From Pseudomonadota bacterium (lineage in GTDB: Bacteria > Desulfobacterota > Binatia > Binatales > Binataceae): a DNA stretch of 64,000 nt. Positions 37,790 through 46,878 of the stretch are shown here, piece after piece (within the stretch, counting starts at the first letter, position 1; each line of letters begins with the position of its first letter). The stretch is from contig JAJPKP010000071.1 in the NCBI GenBank assembly GCA_021323675.1, positions 1-64,000 on the forward strand, written 5' to 3'. The notes under the pieces were generated by a model, which was not told the origin of the DNA, did no database searches, and saw only the letters and a program-made list of their open reading frames with translations. A program made the position numbers and the translations under genes.

Positions 37790-38296
37790 GCGATCGCGGG
37801 ATCGAGCAGGCATCCGGAGAGCATCGCGGGGCCGTTGGGGGCCGCGCTGCCCTCCGGATGCCGCCGCATACAGCGCACTTTCCGGCTCGATGCTTCGATC
37901 TCGATGAATTCAGGAGAACCGTCGAGCCAATGCCCGGCTCCGGCTGGATACCGAACAGGGCACGGACTGCGGGCTTGCAGGTCAGTGAGCAGATTCCACC
38001 GGTTGTCGCCATAACATCGGCCTGCGTAAACGTAGCCGTCGGTCCGCAACCGCCCCATCGCATCTGCACCATCTGCGATTCGCCCCGATTATTCCGTGGA
38101 GCGAGGAATCCACGGGACACCGATGGTATCGATGTGGCGCCGATGCCCCACCATTCTTGCGTATTTTCTAGCAAATACCTCCAAAATGCCCTGGCAAGCT
38201 GATTGCTATTTCGATTTTCAAAACCGGCACGCTTCGTACTCCTCCAAGTCAATTGCTCCTCGACCACCGCGGTGCCGACAATGGGAAGGAAGGACC
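37790..38296. other. Intergenic stretch without a supported gene
   Basis: About 507 bp between the phosphoesterase and the next lipoprotein. Several frames are open on both strands, for example 37758-38267 on the minus strand, but none has a ribosome site or recognisable domain. Base composition drops to AT-richer near 38160-38240, so a promoter for the lipoprotein at 38297 may lie there. Confidence 0.45.
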
Positions 38297-38662
38297 ATGA
38301 CTACATCTCGATCCAATGGACGCAAGATTGCTGGAATGCTCGGAAGCCTGATCGCGCTCTCGGTGTTTGCCTGCGCCTGTTCGAATGCTGGCAGCGGCCC
38401 GCAGATGAAGGAAATCATTCATGGTGTGGTCTGCGATCCGAGCCGGTCCACGCTGGTCGCCGAACAAACCAACGAAAACCAGATCGACCGCTTTGACGAC
38501 CTCGAGCGGGTGAAGCTGTACCGCACCGTCGGCGGTCACTACTTCATCCAGAGCGAGCAAGGTTACACGATTTCGCTGGAGTTGCTCGATGACAGCGAAG
38601 CCGCTTCGCTCTCCACCGACATGAAGCAACAGCATCAGCTCAGTTTCGCCTTCGCGCAGTGA
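38297..38662 (+). CDS. Small lipoprotein of unknown function
   Basis: 121 residues from the ATG at 38297, which has GGAAGGA six to ten bases upstream. A signal peptide of about 26 residues (KIAGMLGSLIALSVFACACS) holds two candidate lipidated Cys residues, with the mature part beginning near SNAGSGP. The remainder is soluble and polar (GVVCDPSRSTLVAEQTNENQ, then YRTVGGHYFIQSEQGYTIS). No family was recognised. It stands between intergenic gaps and may be its own unit. Confidence 0.7.
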   Translation: MTTSRSNGRKIAGMLGSLIALSVFACACSNAGSGPQMKEIIHGVVCDPSRSTLVAEQTNENQIDRFDDLERVKLYRTVGGHYFIQSEQGYTISLELLDDSEAASLSTDMKQQHQLSFAFAQ

Positions 38663-38996
38663 GCGATGGGAGCGAACCTGGTCATCGCGCACATGAGAAC
38701 GTGTCGCTCTGAAAGTGAACTTGTGGTTTCGCACCTGATGTCATCAGTCCGCTCCGCCCCCGCGGCATCTCGCTGCCGCCTTGACGCGGGGAATCTTCCG
38801 CACCTCCCCGCGTCCGTTAGACCTGGACAATTCTGAGCCCCGCAAAATCGTCTCATCGGCCGCCGGCAGGCCGTTCCAAACGCCCATCGAGAATGCACTG
38901 ACGCGATAGGCGCGATCGCCGGTTGTCTCAGAAACGCGATTGCTCACATATAGGGAGTGCATCGAATCTCGCCCACCGACGGAGAAGGTCACGACG
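38663..38996. other. Intergenic stretch, no gene seen
   Basis: About 334 bp upstream of the nitronate monooxygenase gene. Open frames here lack ribosome sites and domain signals. I saw no strong hairpin or promoter match. The AT-richer tract near 38930-38960 is the best place for that gene's promoter. Confidence 0.4.
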
Positions 38997-40085
38997 ATGT
39001 CAACGCTGCATCCCGCACTCGCACGCGCGCGGAAGTTCTGCGCCGAATACAATCTTCGCATCCCAATTTTGCTGGCGCCGATGGCTGGGGCGTGTCCGGC
39101 CTCCCTGTCCGCCGCGGTCGCGAATGCGGGCGGCCTCGGCGCCTGCGGAGCGCTATTGATGCAACCCGAAGCGATCCGGAACTGGGTGGCGGAGTTCAAG
39201 TCGCTGAGCAAGGGCGACTTCCAGATCAATCTATGGATTCCCGATCCGGCACCGACCCGCGATCGCGCCGCTGAAGACGCGGTCCGCGCGTTCCTTGCCA
39301 AGTGGGGCCCCGAAGTCGCGCCGGAGGCGGCCGATCCGTCGATGCCGGATTTTGCCGCGCAGTGCGACGCGATACTCGAAGCGCGCCCCGCCGCTGTCTC
39401 ATCGATCATGGGCGTCTACCCTCCCGCCTTCGTCGCGAAGATGAAGTCGCGGGGCATCAGATGGCTCGCTACTGCGACCACTGTCAGTGAAGCCATACGC
39501 GCCGAGCGCGCGGGAGCAGATGCGATCGTCGCGCAGGGGATGGAAGCCGGGGGCCATCGCGGCGCATTCGATTCCACCCGAGCCGAAGCCGAGATGGTGG
39601 GACTGTTTGCGCTGCTGCCCGCCGTGGCCGATGCGGTAAGCGTGCCGGTGATCGCGGCCGGCGGTATCGCGGATGCGCGCGGCGTCGCCGCCGCTCTGAT
39701 CCTGGGAGCGTCCGCGGTCGAGATAGGCACGGGATTTCTCCGCAGCCCCGAAGCTAAGCTGGCGACGGCGTGGGCGGATGCGATCGGAAAGACGCTTCCG
39801 GAAGAGACCCTTGTCACTCGCGCTTTCTCGGGGCGCGCCGGACGCAGTATCGCGACCGCCTACGCGCGGGCCTCATCCTCGCCCGATGCGCCAATGCCGG
39901 CGCCGTATCCGATTCAGCGCGGACTCACGCGCGCGATGCGCGAGCGGGCGGCCAGAAATAACGATATCGATCGGATGCAGGCGTGGGCGGGGCAATCAGC
40001 GGCGCGGGCGCTCGCGCGTCCCGCCGCCGAAATCGCGCTTGAACTGTGGGAAGGCGCCCGGCGGCTCCTTCAGCAAGCCGGCTGA
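38997..40085 (+). CDS. Nitronate monooxygenase family protein
   Basis: 362-residue FMN TIM-barrel protein of the 2-nitropropane dioxygenase family. Motifs are ILLAPMAGACPASLSAAVANAGG at the N terminus, the QGMEAGGHRGAF segment with the catalytic-region His, and VPVIAAGGIADARGVAAALILGASAVEIGTGFL for phosphate binding. Start ATG 38997 follows AGAAGG with spacing about ten; the frame is open to 38940. It oxidises alkyl nitronates using O2, likely for detoxification. The C-terminal helices extend beyond the barrel. Confidence 0.9.
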   Translation: MSTLHPALARARKFCAEYNLRIPILLAPMAGACPASLSAAVANAGGLGACGALLMQPEAIRNWVAEFKSLSKGDFQINLWIPDPAPTRDRAAEDAVRAFLAKWGPEVAPEAADPSMPDFAAQCDAILEARPAAVSSIMGVYPPAFVAKMKSRGIRWLATATTVSEAIRAERAGADAIVAQGMEAGGHRGAFDSTRAEAEMVGLFALLPAVADAVSVPVIAAGGIADARGVAAALILGASAVEIGTGFLRSPEAKLATAWADAIGKTLPEETLVTRAFSGRAGRSIATAYARASSSPDAPMPAPYPIQRGLTRAMRERAARNNDIDRMQAWAGQSAARALARPAAEIALELWEGARRLLQQAG

Positions 40086-40103
40086 AACATAAGCGACGCC
40101 TTC

Positions 40104-41373
40104 TCAATAGATAGATTCATCTTGCTTCGTATCGGAATGCGAGCCGCCGGCGTTCGCTTCGAGCATCTGGCAGATTCGCGCGGCGATGAGTTCGCCCGCG
40201 ACCTCGTGGCCCGTCTCGTTCCAGTGCCCCTCTCCCAGCGTCGTGTTTGGAAATCCGTGCAGGTAGGCGTGATGCCTTTCGGCATATTCCAGCATCGTCG
40301 GGCCGAGGTTCAGCACCTCGAATCCTTCGCGCTCGCCCAGCGTCTTGATGCGTCTTCCGGGATAGAACAGATCGTCAACGCCGAGCCGCTTGAGCGCGGC
40401 GTTTCGGACGGCGGCATCGGGATTGACCTGGATGCCGCTGGTAAGCGTCACGACCATCAAGGTCGCTCCGTGCTCCTTCACCTCGCGGTTGATCTCGCCG
40501 ATGAGACTATCGGTGACGTTCCAGGCATCGACCCAGGCCGGAATGACGGGCGGCTTGTAAACGTTGTCGCTCAACCCCGCTTCGGCGCCGGCCGGCTGCG
40601 CATCGACGTGAACACGCGCGCGGATCGCCCTGGATATCCGGTCGATGGCCTGCAAGACGCGGGAATGAGCTATCAGTTGCCCGCAGATGCGATTGTAAAG
40701 CGTCAGACGGCTGCGATATTCGGGGGAAGCCACGAACGATCCGTCATACGTCAATCTCCCATTGTCAAGCACGAAATAGGGACGAGTGGGGTCGCGCTGG
40801 AGCTCGCGCGAATTGTTCTGGATGTCATTGCCGGGAGTAACCGCGACCCAGGACCATATCTGGCGAATATTTCCAGACGCGGTGGCGCAGCATCTGGAGC
40901 TCCTGAGCCGTTCCGAAATCCGAGACGCCAAAATTGATCGCCTCGACTCGCCTGCCCCCCAGCGCGGGGCATCGCGCCAGATCGCGTTCCATCACCGCCC
41001 AGAAGGCATGGCGAGCCGGGACCTGAAATGCCTCGGCATATGAATCTCCAAGAATCGCGATGCGAAATGTGTTGGGGGGCTTCGCTATCGTGTGTTCGAC
41101 ATCGCGCAGACCGTCGCTGTTGATGCTGACCCAGGCGTGGCCTTCCTCGCTCCACCATCCGGACGCTCCGGCCCGATGAAACGCGCCGCAATAGGGATCG
41201 GGAACCCAGAAGCTGAAGAAATTTGGATAAGAGACACCCGCCAGCCTGAGAGCAACCTCGGCCACGGCCACGGCGATGATAACCCCGAATGTAAACAAGG
41301 CGATGCGCGCGACGAGGCCGGTCCCGGCCTCCTTCAAGCTTCCAGGTGGCGCCTGTTTGACAGATACGTTCAT
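40104..41373 (-). pseudogene. SGNH/GDSL-type hydrolase with single-base frameshift
   Basis: Two overlapping frames together make one protein of about 420 residues. The 5' part (41373-40825) encodes a membrane anchor (about 22-46) and the GDS box in ILGDSYAEAFQV, reaching ELQMLRHRVWKYSPDMVL. The 3' part (40931-40104) continues VAVTPGNDIQNNSRELQ and ends with the HWNETGH block carrying the catalytic His. Removing one base from the G run at 40847-40849 (CCC on the plus strand) restores a single frame: DMVL joins VAVTPGNDI. It is either a real pseudogene, a slippage gene, or a sequencing error. The intact family acts on periplasmic esters or O-acetyl groups. Confidence 0.8.
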
Positions 41374-41837
41374 CGCATTGAGCGGCGCGGCCAGCTCCCG
41401 GCCGGAAGATCGCCCACGAACATCTATTTTTAACTGCGCAAGAGAAGCAGCGCGAGACGATCGAGGCCGACAGAGGCGACCGGTTAAAAGCGCGTCGGCC
41501 TGGCTCTTTGCGTGGCCGCTAACCTGCGAAAACTACTTTCACGATTTGTAAGATAACTGATCGCGCGGGAGTCCCACCCGAAGCCGCCGACGCCATCTTC
41601 GAACGAGGATGATTGACGGGGCATAGGCCTATCGCCGCTGCGCCGAGGGCGGTTCAAGCCGGCTGGAGAAATCGGCGGAGGAGGTGTGCAGGTCGCGAGA
41701 CCTTCGAGCGTCGCAACGATCCTCCTTTTCCCGCCAATCCTGCTTGCAATCTTCTCATGGGATCGTGAGGATTCTTCGCACGCCCTGCTGGATGCAGGGT
41801 CCCGACCGTCTGAAACGCTTTGGGGGGAAGCCACCTA
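41374..41837. other. Intergenic region upstream of the sedolisin gene
   Basis: About 464 bp between the SGNH gene and the S53 protease. No supported gene. The two genes are divergent, so both promoters should lie here; an AT-rich tract around 41418-41440 is closest to the SGNH start. Compared by eye with c-di-GMP riboswitch motifs, I saw no full match. Confidence 0.4.
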
Positions 41838-44204
41838 ATGAAAAGCCGGGCAGGTCTGTCGATCGCGACAATCTTGACGTTTGTTTTCTTGTTCCCGTTG
41901 CGCGCTATGGCGCAGACAGCGCAGATGCAGGGAACAGTCGCGCCGGAGGCTCTCAGACTGCCGGCGTTCGGCGAGCTTTCGGCGGATCGATCTCTGCCGA
42001 TCCAGATTTGGTTCAAGCCGCGCAACCAGCGGGCGCTCGAGCAGTTGCTTGCGGCGCAACAGAACCCGCATTCCCCGCAATTTCACAAATGGATCACGCC
42101 GCAGGAATACTCGCGTCGCTTCGGCGTTACCCAGGCGCAGTTCGACAGGCTTTCGCGATGGCTCACTCTGCAGGGGTTTCAGGTTACGGGAGGTTCGCCG
42201 TCGAGCGGCTTTATCAAGGCGGCAGGAAATGAAGGCGCGATAGCGCGCACTTTCAACACGCGGCTGATGAAGTTCTCCGCCGACGGATCGAGGTTCGCAA
42301 ATCTGAACGAGCCCCAGTTGCCGGCCGAATTCGCCGAGGTGGTGAGCGACGTGGTCGGACTCAATAACCTGCACGCCATCAAGCCGATCGCATCGGGCAC
42401 GGCGCGGCCGGCGAGTATGTTCGCGGCGCGACCGCGGCGTGAGACGGCTGCGCCGAATGAAAGCCGGATGGAACTGGCGATGGTGTCGCCGGATCCGCAG
42501 GTAATCGTCAACGGCACAACTCACTTCGGCCCATCTGACATGTATACCTTTTACGACGAAACGCCGGTCAAGAACGCGGGCATCAGCGGCGCGGCTTGTA
42601 TCGCAATCGTCGGAGTTTCAAACGTTCCGACCGGCGCGACCGGACCGATCGACAATTTCAACCAGACTTTCTCATTGCCCGCCTCGAACATCACCGCGAT
42701 CGTAACCGATGGACCTGACCCGGGACCGACGCATGACGCCTTTGAAAGCGAAGCGCTGCTCGACCTCGAATGGTCGCATGCCGTGGCACCCGAAGCGGCG
42801 ATAAAATTTTTCATCGGCACTGGCGCCAACGGAGGCGATCCGATCGCGGATGCATTGCAGGGGGCGATCTCCGATGGTTCCTGCCCGGTCATCAGCATCA
42901 GCTTCGGCACCTGCGGCGATCCAAGCTCTTTTTACACCTCGACGATTGGAACACTGGTGAATCAGGCGCAAGCTCAGGGCCAGGCTGTCTTCGTGGCATC
43001 GGGAGACCAGGGGGCCGCAGGGCTGGTGTTCGACAATAACAGTGGGACATGCCAGGAGGGCACCAGCCGAAACGTGAACGAACTGGCGGCAAACCCTCTG
43101 ATCACCTCGGTCGGCGGCACGGCCTTTAGCTTCAGCGCCTTCAACGGCTCGGGAAAAGTCACCGGCCACGCTACAGAACGCACCTGGAATGACACCGATG
43201 ATCCGGACGGACCAATATCCGGCGCCGGAGCGGGCGGCGGCGGAGCGAGCGTGGTCTTCCCGAAGCCGTCATTCCAGACGGGGCTTACGCCCACTGACGG
43301 CGCGCGCGACGAGCCGGACGTCTCGCTGCTGGCGAGCCCGTATTATCCCGGTCTGTTCTTTTACGATGACGACGGCTTTGGGAATGCCTTCCTGAGCGTG
43401 GTGGGCGGCACCAGTATCGCGACTCCGATGTGGGCCGGAATAGCCAACCTGCTCGCGGAGAAATCGGGCGCCAAGACCGGATCGATAAACTCGCGCGTGT
43501 ACCAAATGGCCGGCGCGGCACAATCGGCATCCGGCTTTTACGACATCACGATCGGCGACAACACCTTCAACGGCGTGACCGGCTTCGATGCCGGGCCCGG
43601 CTACGATCAGGCCACAGGATGGGGCACGGTCGATATCGCGAAGTTCCTCACCGCCTATCTTGCGAGCCCGACCAGCAGCCCGACACCGACTTCGACACCC
43701 ACTTCAAGTCCGACCTCCACTGCCACTGCGACCACGACCTCGACGCCCACAGCCACCCCGTCCAGAACCCCGACCTCGACGGCGACCGCATCTCGCACGC
43801 CGACTCCCACACCAACCGTTACACCCACTCCTACGACCACCCCGACGCCGCCGCCAACACCCACTCCAACGCCGACTCCGGTGCCGGTGGTTCTCAAGAT
43901 TTCTCCATCGACACTGAATTTCGGAAAGGTGCGGGTCGGAAGGAGCAAGGCCAAGAAAGCGACGGTGACGAACACGTCTAACAAGAAGGGCGGCGCGACG
44001 GTGATCTTCAGCGGCGGGACTATCTCCGGATCGCTCGAGTTTTCGGGAGCGACCAATTGCGGCCAACTCGGGCCGAAGGGCAAATGCGCCGTTGTCGTCG
44101 GCTTCACTCCGACGTCGCCGGGGTTCGCAAGCGCGACGGTCACGCTGAACAGCAACGCCCGCAACGGAACGCTCAGCTTTTCGGTCAGCGGAACCGGGAA
44201 ATAG
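41838..44204 (+). CDS. Secreted sedolisin (S53) serine-carboxyl protease with Thr/Pro linker
   Basis: 788 residues from the ATG at 41838 (GGGGGGAAG lies ten to twelve bases upstream). A signal peptide (1-25) leads to a Pro_kumamolisin-type prodomain (about 35-185) and a catalytic domain (about 215-610). The catalytic Glu/Asp pair is E305 and D309 in ESEALLDLEW, the oxyanion Asp is in ASGDQG (D390), and the nucleophile is in GGTSIATP (S526). A calcium-site-like segment GFDAGPGYDQATGWG follows. Residues 612-685 are almost pure Thr, Pro and Ser. The last domain (LKISPSTLNFGKVRVGRS) resembles bacterial Ig/ASPM-type modules. Such enzymes digest proteins at acidic pH outside the cell. Confidence 0.93.
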   Translation: MKSRAGLSIATILTFVFLFPLRAMAQTAQMQGTVAPEALRLPAFGELSADRSLPIQIWFKPRNQRALEQLLAAQQNPHSPQFHKWITPQEYSRRFGVTQAQFDRLSRWLTLQGFQVTGGSPSSGFIKAAGNEGAIARTFNTRLMKFSADGSRFANLNEPQLPAEFAEVVSDVVGLNNLHAIKPIASGTARPASMFAARPRRETAAPNESRMELAMVSPDPQVIVNGTTHFGPSDMYTFYDETPVKNAGISGAACIAIVGVSNVPTGATGPIDNFNQTFSLPASNITAIVTDGPDPGPTHDAFESEALLDLEWSHAVAPEAAIKFFIGTGANGGDPIADALQGAISDGSCPVISISFGTCGDPSSFYTSTIGTLVNQAQAQGQAVFVASGDQGAAGLVFDNNSGTCQEGTSRNVNELAANPLITSVGGTAFSFSAFNGSGKVTGHATERTWNDTDDPDGPISGAGAGGGGASVVFPKPSFQTGLTPTDGARDEPDVSLLASPYYPGLFFYDDDGFGNAFLSVVGGTSIATPMWAGIANLLAEKSGAKTGSINSRVYQMAGAAQSASGFYDITIGDNTFNGVTGFDAGPGYDQATGWGTVDIAKFLTAYLASPTSSPTPTSTPTSSPTSTATATTTSTPTATPSRTPTSTATASRTPTPTPTVTPTPTTTPTPPPTPTPTPTPVPVVLKISPSTLNFGKVRVGRSKAKKATVTNTSNKKGGATVIFSGGTISGSLEFSGATNCGQLGPKGKCAVVVGFTPTSPGFASATVTLNSNARNGTLSFSVSGTGK

Positions 44205-44275
44205 GCTCAATCGCGAAATTGAACGACGCGCATCCTCATCGGCGCCCGCGACGCGCTCACGCGGCAGATGAACGC

Positions 44276-44606
44276 CCCGCTAACGCGCGCGGCCTGTCCC
44301 GATCGGGAGAGGCCGACGCCATTTTTTTGGCGTCGGGTGAGGGACCCTGTTCAGCGCGCGCAATGCGCGCGCGATTCAAAGATGCTGCTCTGGATGTGCG
44401 CGTCCAATCACGCGGGGCGATGACAAAGTACAATCGCAGAATTCCTGAGTCGCGCGAGCGATGCTCGCGCTGAACGATGTCCCTCACCCTGCGCTTCGCG
44501 CCGACCTCTCCCGACTGGAAGAGGTCGTCCCCACGGGATTAGCGGGAACGCTCCGCTAACGCGCGCGACCCGGTGCCTCTCCCAGTCGGGAGAGGCCCAC
44601 GCCGGC
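44276..44606. repeat. Cluster of REP-like palindromic repeats (three copies)
   Basis: Three related units lie between the protease and the next gene. Copy A (44276-44370) has GGGAGAGGCCGACGCC, a T-run loop and GGCGTCGGGTGAGGGA. Copy B (about 44452-44535) is the same unit inverted: GTCCCTCACCCTGCGC then CCGACCTCTCCCGAC. Copy C (about 44536-44606) reads CGCTAACGCGCGCG, then GCCTCTCCCAGTCGGGAGAGGC as a nine-pair hairpin. Copies A and B face each other across about 80 bp. A fourth unit is at 50305-50372. Such elements are REP-like and found between genes. Confidence 0.82.
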
Positions 44607-44611
44607 GGACC

Positions 44612-45094
44612 TCACTTCTGCGCTTCGCCGATGCCGAGCAGAGTGAACAAGCTCGTGGTAAGCGAAAGCTTGATCTTGTCAGCCGGATGCTTGCCGATCA
44701 GCACGAATGCAAAGGATGCCTGCTGACCCGTGAACTTGTCGCAGATGCCGTTGCTTGGCGCGCTGCTCGCGACGGTGAGGGCCCCGGTTCCGCTGCCATT
44801 GGATTGTACCGAATAGGTCCCGCTCAGCGTGACATTGCATGTTATCGATGCGTCCATCGTAGTCACTGTCGCCTCAAGGTTTCCGTCGCCCGATGCCGAA
44901 AGAATCCCCGTTCCCACCATCGTCAGCGACTGCGACCCGCTTCGATATGAACCGGTCACGTCGAGCGCGAAGGTGCCCTTGAAGCTCTTGCTGGTAAAAG
45001 CGGGAGCTGCAGACGCCTGATGAACTCCACCAGCAAAGCCGCCCAGGAGGAAGCACACCGCAACAAGCAGGATTTCGAGTCGATGTTTCTTCAT
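44612..45094 (-). CDS. Small exported beta-rich protein
   Basis: 160 residues. A signal peptide (about 1-29, ILLVAVCFLLGGFAGGVHQA) precedes a Ser/Thr/Gly-rich mature protein of strand-like repeats: FKGTFALDVTGSY, GTGILSASGDGNLEATV, LSGTYSVQSNGSGTGALTVA, then FAFVLIG. This resembles the exported proteins at 46341 and 47091 in size and composition, though without clear full-length alignment by eye. It lies divergent from the 45213 gene across an AT-rich spacer. No family or activity is recognised. Confidence 0.68.
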   Translation of the reverse strand: MKKHRLEILLVAVCFLLGGFAGGVHQASAAPAFTSKSFKGTFALDVTGSYRSGSQSLTMVGTGILSASGDGNLEATVTTMDASITCNVTLSGTYSVQSNGSGTGALTVASSAPSNGICDKFTGQQASFAFVLIGKHPADKIKLSLTTSLFTLLGIGEAQK

Positions 45095-45212
45095 AGGAAG
45101 TGCTTTCTTTGTTCATTGCCAGAGGCGTAAAGGTACCGTTGAGTCACGCACCATAGTATACTAAGAGACAAAACACAACGTCGATAGTTTACGACTGTCA
45201 CTATACTTTCAG
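45095..45212. promoter_or_regulatory. AT-rich divergent promoter region with TAGTATACTA palindrome
   Basis: In a GC-rich window this 118 bp stands out as AT-rich. It contains the ten-base palindrome TAGTATACTA (45154-45163) and a TATACT (-10-like) at 45202-45207. Both flanking genes point away from it, so it likely holds their promoters. No transcription factor site was identified. Confidence 0.45.
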
Positions 45213-46157
45213 ATGGTTCACAACAAATCCGCTCACTCACTGACACCATCTGACATTTCATCTCGATGGCCGACCTTCATTCTCGCCTCGCTGCTAGTCG
45301 CCACGATGGTGGCAGCGCCGGAATCCGCCGCCGCATTCAATCAGTCGGGATGGCCATCTGTATCGCTTAGGGACATCGCGTCAATTGAATGCACGTTTGA
45401 CGCGACAAACTGTAAGCGGCCCAGCTTCGATATATCGCCGGATAGCTTCACTTTGCGGCGTGATCATTTTCAGGGCCGCGACGGCGGGTACGTGTATGAA
45501 ATTGATTACCTGCACTACCCGGTCTCGACAGGATTCGGGTTCAAGCTGCCGTTGGGGCACGCCGGAGTACTCACCATCGATCCCGACGGCTCGACCAGAT
45601 ACTTCGAGTACGGCCGATACTCTACCAGCTTTGGACGGGTGAGACGGCGACGGATTCCGGATGTGACGATCGGTCCCGACCATCGGCCGACCGCCGAATC
45701 AGTGGCGCATCTGTATGAGTATCTTTCTCACCATTTCGGCAAGGAGAGCATCGTTCGCTCACGGTACTGCCCGCAAGCCTCGTATTCTCGCGTCTTATGG
45801 TTCGCGTTCCATCGCATGTACGACAGTCATCGGCGCGCGTATAGCTGGAATCCTCTGAGCCCAAACGACTGCAAAACCTTCGTCGCAGAGGCGATCGCAG
45901 CCGGGACTTCTCTGCTCGAATTTACGCAACCTCGCAGACGCCCGGGACCCCGCGCGCCCGGCGGCATCCCCCTGGCACTGCTGCCGGATAGCGGATCCGA
46001 CAACGGTTCGGATCGAACGCTGGAATCGAGCCGCGGTCAGCGGTTTACGACAGCAGCGGCGCTTTCTACCGCGCGCCACAATCGCATCCTTCCGAACAGT
46101 CAACGGTATCCGCCATCAATCTATAGGCATTCGCCAGGGGAAGATGCCTTCGCTTGA
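45213..46157 (+). CDS. Exported protein with candidate permuted papain-like His/Cys pair
   Basis: 314 residues. A hydrophobic signal segment (about 21-41) is followed by a soluble part. The motif LPLGHAGVLTIDPDGSTRYFEYGRY (H116) and a later SPNDCKTFVAEAI (C220) recall circularly permuted NlpC/P60- or LRAT-like papain folds, in which the His strand precedes the Cys helix. If so, it would cleave or transfer amide bonds, such as in peptidoglycan or toxins. The last 80 residues are basic and low complexity, perhaps disordered. No immunity gene or secretion operon is next to it. No ribosome site is seen. The enzyme idea is inference from two motifs. Confidence 0.55.
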   Translation: MVHNKSAHSLTPSDISSRWPTFILASLLVATMVAAPESAAAFNQSGWPSVSLRDIASIECTFDATNCKRPSFDISPDSFTLRRDHFQGRDGGYVYEIDYLHYPVSTGFGFKLPLGHAGVLTIDPDGSTRYFEYGRYSTSFGRVRRRRIPDVTIGPDHRPTAESVAHLYEYLSHHFGKESIVRSRYCPQASYSRVLWFAFHRMYDSHRRAYSWNPLSPNDCKTFVAEAIAAGTSLLEFTQPRRRPGPRAPGGIPLALLPDSGSDNGSDRTLESSRGQRFTTAAALSTARHNRILPNSQRYPPSIYRHSPGEDAFA

Positions 46158-46234
46158 CGTGCCGGCACCCGGCGCCAAGACACAAATGGGCGTCGTAGAA
46201 CGTTGGCCCCCGACTCGTGTCGGCGATGATCGAG

Positions 46235-46268
46235 GAGGGACCCCTCCTTTGGCCGGAGGGGGTCCCTC
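46235..46268. terminator. Terminator-like hairpin between convergent genes
   Basis: GAGGGACCCCTCC (46235-46247), loop TTTGGCC, and GGAGGGGGTCCCTC (46255-46268) pair over 13 positions with one bulged G. The element sits between two convergent genes and could stop transcription from both sides. The flanking T content is weak. Confidence 0.65.
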
Positions 46269-46340
46269 TTCATCTTGTGGGCAACGGCTTCCTTCAGCCG
46301 AGCGGATGAAGGCGAGCGTTCGCCTGCCGCCAGCGGTATC

Positions 46341-46823
46341 TTACAGAGTCGGAGGAGCAGCCGCGGGCCGGCAGTCTCCGATAGCCACTTCCGTACCGTT
46401 GGTCGAGTTCGGGGTCGCATCCGCGATCAGCATCCCGCCACCTCCGACGCCGGTTGCATAGGTCACGAAGTCGAAGACCAGGGGATGACCGGCTGCGGTG
46501 GTGAAGTCGATCTGGCCGAGATTGCCGCCGGTACCGGACACGCAAGTTGCTCCAGTCAGATCGAATGTACTGACGGTTCCGTTGTTGTTGATTGCCAAAA
46601 ATCCGGAGAGGTTGCTGCTTGCGTCGAACGAGAGCACGCCAACAATCGAACTGGGATGGCCGTCGTTGGCGTGACCCGTCAATGGCCTGCTTCCTGCCGC
46701 GGTGACGGAGCAGCTATAGTTAGTTGGGCAAGTCGTTGGAGTAAATGACGCCGAAAATCCGCTTCGGGCTCCGCTCAGTCCCAGCAGCAGCGCCAGGAGT
46801 GTGATGCCGAATAGCTTCTTCAT
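46341..46823 (-). CDS. Small exported protein, paralogue of 47091-47555
   Basis: 160 residues from the ATG at 46823, which has GAGG about eight bases upstream; a GTG two codons earlier is possible. The signal peptide (about 1-25, FGITLLALLLGLSGA) is clear. The mature part shares its pattern with 47091: CPTNYSCSVTAAGSRPLTGH, ANDGHPSSIVGVLSFDASSN, INNNGTV, CVSGTGG, DFVTY and a C-terminal GDCRPAA. Conserved Cys pairs suggest disulfides. The family is unknown; I recognise no catalytic residues. Probably periplasmic or secreted. Confidence 0.72.
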   Translation of the reverse strand: MKKLFGITLLALLLGLSGARSGFSASFTPTTCPTNYSCSVTAAGSRPLTGHANDGHPSSIVGVLSFDASSNLSGFLAINNNGTVSTFDLTGATCVSGTGGNLGQIDFTTAAGHPLVFDFVTYATGVGGGGMLIADATPNSTNGTEVAIGDCRPAAAPPTL

Positions 46824-46878
46824 TTTCACTACCTCGTTTTCATCCGCGAAGTTGAATCGCGCCTTTCAGCCGGCACGC

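Noticed and set aside
37758..38267. 169-codon minus-strand open frame in the gap after the phosphoesterase
   Set aside because: No ribosome site, no family motif; Ser/Arg/Pro-rich composition typical of shadow frames.
43680..43890. Repetitive DNA in the sedolisin gene as a CRISPR or tandem repeat array
   Set aside because: The repeats are a coding Thr/Pro linker with irregular periodicity and no spacers.
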